Assembly: GCF_024868665.1 (NCBI RefSeq)
Contig: NC_079912.1
Coordinates: 13,146,948-13,210,947 of the forward strand
Direction of reading: 5' to 3'
From: Triplophysa rosa
Taxonomy: Eukaryota; Chordata; Actinopteri; Cypriniformes; Nemacheilidae
DNA: 64,000 bases
Each line of letters starts with the position of its first letter. The first letter of the stretch is position 1. Shown in pieces: positions 57,249 to 64,000 of the stretch. Both the position numbers and the translations under genes were made by a program. Below the pieces are notes generated by a model. The model saw nothing but the letters and a program-made list of their open reading frames with translations, had not been told where the DNA came from and did no database searches.

Positions 57249-59039
57249 AAGGAATGCACGTCAAGGTGCACGTCGGGCAACTCACAGGTGTTGCACACCA
57301 GAGTTCAAAGTCCACTCCTGATAGAAGTTTAAAACTTTTTATTTTTATTGAACAATGGATGGCCTCTATATCACGTTGGTAAATTTGTAATTGTTTTCTT
57401 GTTTTTAATCATTTTCTACAGATATTAAACATTGTATATGGTTACTTATAACGGTAACTGATCAGTAATGGTTGGTGTAAGTCCTTGTTGACAAATGAAT
57501 GTCAAAAGAATAAACTGCAGTAAAGTGTGTATACTGTTGGAGATACTGAAATAGAATGTTTTGGCGGCGTAATTGTGATTATTGTGTAATTGTAATGTAA
57601 CCGAAAACTATTAAATGGTCACGTGTAATTTAAAGTTAGGCTTAACCAAAATGTTCCTAATGTAGTGGAAATATGTTGTTGTGCTGGGGAAAGAAAACAG
57701 GATGGGGTGTGAGCGCGTGGGTTGGGGGTCCATGAGGATGGATTGAGATGTGATGGGGTCCAGTTCTCCAAAAAGGTTGAGAACCACTGCTCTATTATAC
57801 TGTATATATAGCTGTAAAAGTTCATTTTCCCAGTTAACAATAACTTTTGTTTGTTTCTAATTTAACTTAGTATGCATATGTCAAATGAGTAAAACATTCA
57901 TAAACGATGTGAAAAAGATAAAGACTGTGTAGTGCATTAAAAAGATGTTTTCTTTTAGCATTTTTCACCAGCCAGACACAGCAGATCTATTCGGTTATCA
58001 TAGTGGTGCTGCAACATTACGTTCAAACTTTCAATATGATCAGACATTGTTGACAGATTGGGAGCTAACAGAAGCAAACCAAATCATCTTGATCCTTACT
58101 TAATATCCTGCTAGACAAACGGGGTCGTGGTTTGTTTTATAGTAGTCTCAATAGATTGTTACATTTAGATCCTCATGAATCACGATGATTTATCCTCGCT
58201 GCTCTCGTGATTACACGAGCGTGACATCGTAATCTCTCTATCTGTGTCGGTGCCAGACCACCCTACAGGTACCAGAGCTTTGTAGCAGTTTAGCTCTGTG
58301 GTGTTAGCAGGCTGGTCCCCGCGTGGGTGAAAGACGTAAACCAGCACCTCCCACCCAAAACACGGACGTGTGGCAAATCTGTCTAAGAGACACTATTACT
58401 TCCAAACTTTTTACAATGAATTGTCTTTACTTTTACAGTACTTTTTGATGTACTGTACCTTTAAATAAACATTTCAAGGTTTTCTTGAGTGGCACCGAAG
58501 AACCATTTCATCAAAATTGGTTGTGTTCTTTTTGTTTCTATATCTGAGTGTAAAGAGTTTGCCTTCTCTCCTGACACTCAACAAAGAACTGTATGATGTT
58601 TCGTGAGGAGATGATTTAGTCTTTGTTCTCTTTATGGGACAGAGTGTGCCCTAAGTGTCTTTCAGCAGAGACCCAGTGAGCTGAACTGCTGCACTGAGGG
58701 TTTTGTCCTGCAGAGGATGCTGGGACATAATGAGATCTTCTGAGCAACGGTAGAACAGGCAAGCCATGCTGGGGCATTGAGAGGGGAATACTTTATTCAT
58801 AATGTTTTCATTTCTTAAATCTTTTACAGTGATTGCTCATTAAATGTGCCTTAGTAATTTGTTCCTCATTGAAAAAGTTTTAAACATAAAAAACTTTTAA
58901 AATGATGACACTCTTGTGAGATGAAAAGTCCAGGCAGACAGCGAAAGCTATACAGTAAAAATGGGTTTTGGTAGATGTTGGTGCTAGCAGCAGCAAATCC
59001 CAGAGAACACACACATTGAACAAAATGTGTACCTTAAAG

Positions 59040-59362
59040 AAATAAAGTCAATTCTGTCATTTACACACCCTCTTGTCATTTCAAACCTATGTGACTTTTC
59101 TTTCTTCTGCAGAACACAAAAGAAGATATTTTGAAAAATGTCGGTAACAGAAAACCGTTGGTCCCCGTTGACTTGCATTGGTTTTGTGTCCATACAATAG
59201 AAGTCAATGGCGACCAACGGTTTTTGGTTACCAACATTTTTCAAAATATCTTCTTTTGTGTATTGCAGAAGAAAGAAAATCACACAGGTTTAAAATGACA
59301 ACAGAGTAAGTAAATGATGACAGAATTTTCATTTTGAAGGTGAATAGGTTTGAACTATTCCT
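59040..59362. mobile_element. AGGGATAGTTCACCC-family MITE, copy 9
   Basis: The interior palindrome AACCGTTGGTCCCCGTTGAC / GTCAATGGCGACCAACGGTT matches copy 3 at 23.5 kb. Right end TTTGAACTATTCCT|TTAA. The left terminus is worn (starts near CAATTCTGTCATTTACACAC). Confidence 0.85.
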
Positions 59363-59379
59363 TTAAATGTATCCCTTAA

Positions 59380-59484
59380 AGGGAAAGTCCACCCAAAAAT
59401 AAAAATTTGGTCATCATTTACTCGCCTTCGAGTTGGGAGTGAGTAAATAAAGACAGCATTTTCATTCTTGGGTGAACTGATCCT
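59380..59484. mobile_element. AGGGATAGTTCACCC-family MITE, copy 10 (105-bp deletion form)
   Basis: TTAA|AGGGAAAGTCCACCC at the left and GGGTGAACTGATCCT|TTAA at the right, with only the termini and a short loop left. It begins 17 bp after the end of copy 9. Confidence 0.9.
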
Positions 59485-59701
59485 TTAAATTTGCTTTGGG
59501 AAAAACACATCTGCTGAATGCATATAGATGAAATGTAAATTCAGACTAATTGAATACAGTTTGCCCTTCCTATCCTTCATGTATCTTTGACCAAGAGACC
59601 ATGTTATAGAGCTTTAGGAAACGTTTGTACATGTCTTCATTAAAGAACTTCTTTTATGAAGCCCCTCAGCCGAAATGAACTCCCAATTAGAGTAGCCGAT
59701 T

Positions 59702-59707
<6 letters not shown>

Positions 59708-59772
<65 letters not shown>
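59708..59772. repeat. (GA)n microsatellite, about 32 units
   Basis: An uninterrupted AG/GA run of about 65 bp, the longest simple repeat in the window and likely polymorphic. Confidence 0.97.
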
Positions 59773-59776
<4 letters not shown>

Positions 59777-61039
59777 TTACTGACCGTCAGAGATCCTTCA
59801 GTCTGGTGGTGGGGAAGGCTGAACACTTATATTGAGCATCCTGTCAGACAAAGACAGACACTGGAGAGATGGGGGAGAGACTTAGAGATGATGGACAGAG
59901 AGACAGTATAACTTTTCTTATTACTTATATCAGTCATGTGCTCCCTACTGGCTTGAAACAGACAAGAGTCTCATTAAAGCATCATAACAAAGAGCTCTAA
60001 AGGTCACAACAACCGTCTTGTGTTTAATTAATCCCTTTTGAAATAAAAGCAAAAAATTAGAAAGCTGTAGTCATATAGCTTATTCGAAGTAATTTAGCTC
60101 TTTAGGAGATCGCTCATAACTCTTTAAAATCTTAAATGTATCTTGCAAATATCTAATCTTATTTCTACAGAAATAGTGAGAGCTGAAGTTTTTATAGGTT
60201 GATACTGACCTCTTGTGGTGGTGGTGCAGAAAACAAATTTGGGTTCTGCCCCTGTCAACGTTTTAGTCAGTGAAGGAGAAAAACTTGGTCCTAGCATTTC
60301 TATCATACTTGCATGAAAATCAAATTCTTTTCCCAGTTCATCTCTTTTCCTATTTCACACCTCTACCATAGGATTAGGTTGATCTATTCATCAGCTCATA
60401 AGTCACTGATAAAAATGCGATGTAGCTGTGGATAAACCTTTCCTCACATGCTGAATGCGCTGTCTTGAAGTGATGTCAATTCAAGAGAGTATAATTATGT
60501 TAATAAAGAAACTGCATGTGTCTAATGTCCTCAGCCCACTCTTTGTTCTCGGTTTATCATGTATTCAGCAGAGGTGTGCTGCTACAGCTGGCCTGCTCTC
60601 AGGCTGTTTACTGAACATATTGACTGGGCACTTGAGGAAAAGAAGCGCTGTGTTGCTCTAATTGTTTTGCTCCTCTGGAAAAAAGTGTTTAGTTTCATTG
60701 AACTGCATTTAAAGCTCATCTCCAGTGAGCTTCTGGAGCATCTGCTTCTTAAGGTTGTATTTTTATACATTTCCTATAATATATTTCAGTATATGTACAC
60801 ACACACACGATCTAAATTTAAAATAGGAAATGTATAAAATAAAACTTTACATGGAATAGAAAAAAAGACATAGGTCTTAGAAAAAATGCCTATATAGAGT
60901 ACAGTATATTCTTGATCTGTTCTCGGTGTATGCAGTTCATTTATATTTTAGTAAATAGTATATTTTAGTAATTAGTCATTCATTTTATTTCCTCCCTCAT
61001 TTGCCACTAATAGAATTTGACTGCAATGCCAGCTCTCTA

Positions 61040-61053
61040 CCACTAGAGGGAAA
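61040..61053 (+). promoter_or_regulatory. CTCF-like site (imperfect)
   Basis: CCACTAGAGGGAAA agrees with the CTCF core CCASYAGRKGGCRS except at the C and final S positions. Predicted from sequence only. Confidence 0.25.
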
Positions 61054-62135
61054 ACAACGTTTTTCCTCTATTCGCACAGATCGAATTGTTAAAGCAAAAT
61101 ACACCCGAGTGCTATGCTGAAGAAGATCAATAGACCAATCACAGTTTATTTATAAATGGTTACAAAAATATGACATTTTGATCATTAGAAAATAATAGTC
61201 ATAAAAATGTTGTCAATAAAATGTCTCCCTTTATTTGAGTATTGTGAATAAGTCCAAGAAAAAATACAAGAAAAATAAATCGAGAGAGAAAATAGTCTCA
61301 GTGGAAATGACTCAGTTATGTGTATATGGGGTCATGCTTCATATCATCTCAGTCACTACACAGTCAACCAACGTTTAAAACTCTTACATGTTTTAGAAGC
61401 AATACCGGTTTTTGAAAGAAATGTGTTGACTTTTGGTTAGTTGTAAAAATAACATTGTTAGAGAAACAGTTGAAACAGTCCCTGTTTGCTTTTTCATTCC
61501 AGTGCAGCACTTAATCTTTATTTCTGTCACCTTACAACCAGATAAAAAACACAAATGACACGTTTAAAAAGAATGAAAGTCATTGGGATGCTGGTTGCTT
61601 CATTTGCTGTGTTAGTCCATAGCAATAACTGATATCAGGTGACACTAATAAAAAACAGCATTGTCACGTGGTTTTTGCCATTACGTGAGATGAGTACATT
61701 TTTTTCTTTAGCGTTTCAGATTTTGCGGCAGTGGCAAAAGCTTAGAAAGAGTGAGGTCAGAGCCAAAGTTCTTCTCATGACAAAAAGATTAATGAAGAAG
61801 TGTACATCTGGAGGAAAGGGAGTTGATAAATGGTTCCCTTGGCTTCTACAGATCTTGAGTTGTAATTGTCACACATGTGAGGATCAGCTCTCAACTCTGG
61901 AGGGGTGTTGTGGGAAAAGAAGATCTCTTGAGTTAAATGCCACCCATATGGCAAATCTGAGACATCCAATCTGAGCTCTTCTCAAAGAGTCTCGGATGAC
62001 AAGATAGCTGTAAATCTCTCCTATGTGATTTGTTGGTTTAGGCTGGCAATAAAAGCATTTAAAGGGACCATAGATGCCAATGCGTGAGGAGGTATTGAAT
62101 GGCTCTTACTCATTTCTGTAACTTTGAAAAGTTCA

Positions 62136-62437
62136 AGGGATACTTCACCCAAAAAGGAAAATTCTGTTATCATTTACTCATTGTTTCAATATAAATGTCT
62201 TTGTTCTGCTCAACACACAGGAAGATATCTGGAAGATTGTCAAATCTCAACCCAACATTGACTCCCATAGTATTTATTTTCCCTACTATGGCAGTAAATA
62301 GTGGATGAGATCTGACATTCTTCCAAATTCCTTCCTGTGTGTTCAGTGAAACAAAGAAATTTAAACAGGTTTGGAACAATCTAAGGGTAGCCGAAGTAAA
62401 TGATGACAGAATTTTCATGTTCGAGTGAAGTATCCCT
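62136..62437. mobile_element. AGGGATAGTTCACCC-family MITE, copy 11
   Basis: The left end AGGGATACTTCACCC follows TTCA (worn TTAA); the right end GTGAAGTATCCCT precedes TTAA. The inner CCATAGTATTTATTTTCCC / CCCTACTATGG and ACACACAGGAAGATATCTGG repeats fold back. Confidence 0.88.
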
Positions 62438-63689
62438 TTAATAAACATAATAAATTTTAAGATTTCCCTATTTTACACTTTTTTCACTAATATTTTGTGT
62501 AAGATTTTTTGCAGTATAAGACTTGGAGATTGTGTCTGGGGTATATAAAGGTATTTTAGCATCAAAAAGAATTTAAAAGGCTTATGTAAGTAACTTTAGA
62601 CATCATGTGGAACATTAAAGCTGATCATGGCAAATGGTATCATTTTCCACCAAGGGCACGGCTCCATCAAGTTTCGGGTTATCGCTGTGATCTGTTTCAT
62701 TTAAGACCCGCAGATGATGCTGACTATTATATTTGATAGATGTGGTCTGATCGGATTAAGCGATCAGGGCGCTTTTTGTTTGTGATGTCATATGACTGCC
62801 TGTCTTGTCAGCCACCACCAGGCTCTGCTTTTTCCAGACGCCAAGCGCTCTCCCCGGGATGCGGAGACACAACAGTTGCCCTGGCGACAGAGTAAACAAA
62901 CAACAGAGATGCATCCCTGTACCCAGTATGCTATGCACACTGTTTTTTTGGGGCATGCTTGTGTTGTAAATGACAGTGATCTTTCACTCAGTGGAGTCCT
63001 GGCAAAACCGTGGTATATTTGATACGCTGATAAGAGCATAAAAAGTCCCTGGTGAAAAATGATTGCTTATTATATGCCATTTACCGCACACTAGCAGATG
63101 GATTACCTACGTGTGCGGTTGTGCCAAGCCGCAGCTCAAAGATTGATTCTGTAGGCCACAGTGAGCCATTTTTTCAAGTTGAAAGACAGCTGAAAAGATC
63201 TAGTGAGGGTGTAATGTAACCCTCAGAGCCTTAGCGGTTAAGCAAAACCCTTGAAAATATGATGTATTTGTAAGAATAAACGCATAAAATGAAAACCAAA
63301 CAACCTAAGAACAAACATATCACAAAGCAGTATCAATCTCAGCGATTTATATCTCCTGGGCAGATTATTCTTTGAAGACAAATACAGCAATGTTTATGAA
63401 GGAATTTACGTCATGAAAATAACCTTGTGATAAAGTTACGCTTCAGACAATAAACCATATCAGTCTTGGAGAGTTTTTGTTTATCACAGATCCGTTTCAT
63501 GGACCTCAGCCTGTCCACGCCCTGCTGTGATAAGAGGAACATCACCCGTGCTATCAGTTCAGGCATTTTTGCAGAGATTGCGAACCTTGTAATCGGGAAG
63601 GAAATGCGAAATCTTATTATCAAGATCTTTGCGATGACAATTCAGTTAATTTTTCTTTAATGTAACAACAAAGAACGTATTCTTGTGTA

Positions 63690-64000
63690 GAGATTGAGGA
63701 AAATAAAGCGACCAGCAGGTGGCAGCGTTGTACGTAGGCAACATGCGCTCGTCAGATTCTGTAGCAACGTTTTTAAACACATCCGTTGAATATGGTAAGT
63801 CACCTAAAGACATTTTAAAGGATAACAGATTGTCTTTGACACATCAGCACCTCGTATAGTTTAAATTCGTTTTTCGGCGTCACGGTTAACCTTACTTAAT
63901 CCCGTCTTTCGTCAAAATACATATAAACGTGGAGGGATCATTCATCATCGCCAGCCACGACAGACGTGAATTACCGCCGCGCGGGAGGGCGAGTGTATTT
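63690..64000. promoter_or_regulatory. CpG-rich right edge: candidate promoter or insulator
   Basis: A perfect match to the CTCF core, CCAGCAGGTGGCAG (63712-63725), is followed by CpG-dense sequence (ATGCGCTCGTC, CGGCGTCACGG, TTACCGCCGCGCGGGAGGGC) running to the end of the window. An ATG-initiated frame of 17 full codons ends at the good splice donor ATG|gtaagt near 63793. This could be the first exon of another gene or of an alternative transcript; not established. Confidence 0.4.

Larger units (their letters stand above)
56006..57789. mobile_element. hAT-type element, 1.8 kb, intact 8-bp TSD (outer)
   Basis: The left end CAGTGTTTCTCAACC and right end GGTTGAGAACCACTG are inverted repeats of the hAT CAGTG...CACTG type. 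Both sides carry CTCTATTA (55998-56005 and 57790-57797), a perfect 8-bp target duplication. No transposase frame; the interior is a patchwork including a non-LTR tail and a second hAT element. Confidence 0.92.
55541..64000 (+). other. c8orf34 intron 7 and beyond, right part of window
   Basis: No further C8orf34 exon recognised. Holds the nested hAT pair (56006-57789), MITEs (59040-59362, 59380-59484, 62136-62437), a (GA)n run (59708-59772), a CTCF-like site near 61040 and the CpG-rich right edge. Stretches 57790-58980 and 59800-61000 show nothing recognisable. Confidence 0.45.

Noticed and set aside
56873..57332. Open frames of 116 and 133 codons
   Set aside because: They lie in the nested hAT element but show no transposase features (no BED finger, no hATC dimerisation motif), and both strands are open by chance.
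61639..61974. 111-codon plus-strand frame
   Set aside because: Composition changes abruptly along it and no family was recognised; antisense is also open.
34067..64000. CRISPR arrays, operons, riboswitches or phage-like modules
   Set aside because: Nothing of the kind is visible; repeats here are eukaryotic transposons and microsatellites.

Overview
The window looks like chromosomal DNA from a cypriniform (carp- or zebrafish-like) teleost. Two conserved vertebrate genes lie on the + strand with GT-AG introns. The introns hold the short inverted-repeat elements, tRNA-derived SINEs and simple repeats typical of cyprinid genomes. There is no sign of bacterial, viral or plasmid sequence.

Region 1 (1-34066) is the 3' third of prex2. 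Fifteen coding exons join without a frame break into about 553 residues and end at a TGA at 34064-34066. They encode the C-terminal inositol-polyphosphate-4-phosphatase-like half of P-Rex2, a PIP3- and G-beta-gamma-activated exchange factor for Rac. The catalytic DH-PH, DEP and PDZ parts lie upstream of the window. The segment keeps a CX5R (phosphatase P-loop-like) motif whose arginine codon is split by a 7.4 kb intron.

Region 2 (34067-36251) is a 2.2 kb intergenic gap holding the prex2 3' UTR with several AATAAA signals, one MITE, and a GC/CCAAT-box promoter segment.

Region 3 (36252-64000) is the 5' part of the orthologue of human C8orf34 (VEST1). Seven coding exons (about 283 residues) include the N-terminal RIIa-like segment. 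The 3' exons are not visible and probably lie beyond the window. The same order and orientation, PREX2 then C8orf34, occurs at human 8q13, and this is the main reason for calling the first gene prex2 rather than prex1.

Non-coding content: at least eleven copies of an AGGGATAGTTCACCC inverted-repeat MITE, three copies of a ~380 bp element, two copies of a ~555 bp element and a 103 bp near-perfect hairpin, most still flanked by TTAA. There is also a 246 bp hAT MITE with intact 8 bp target duplications, and a 1.8 kb hAT element with a second hAT element nested inside it, each with its own intact duplication. The final 350 bp is CpG-rich, with a perfect CTCF core match and a possible first exon. 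I found no wholly new system. The best leads are the split CX5R motif, the nested hAT pair, the TTAA-flanked MITEs and the element at the right edge. Exon calls were read by eye from splice signals and remembered family similarity; no search was run.
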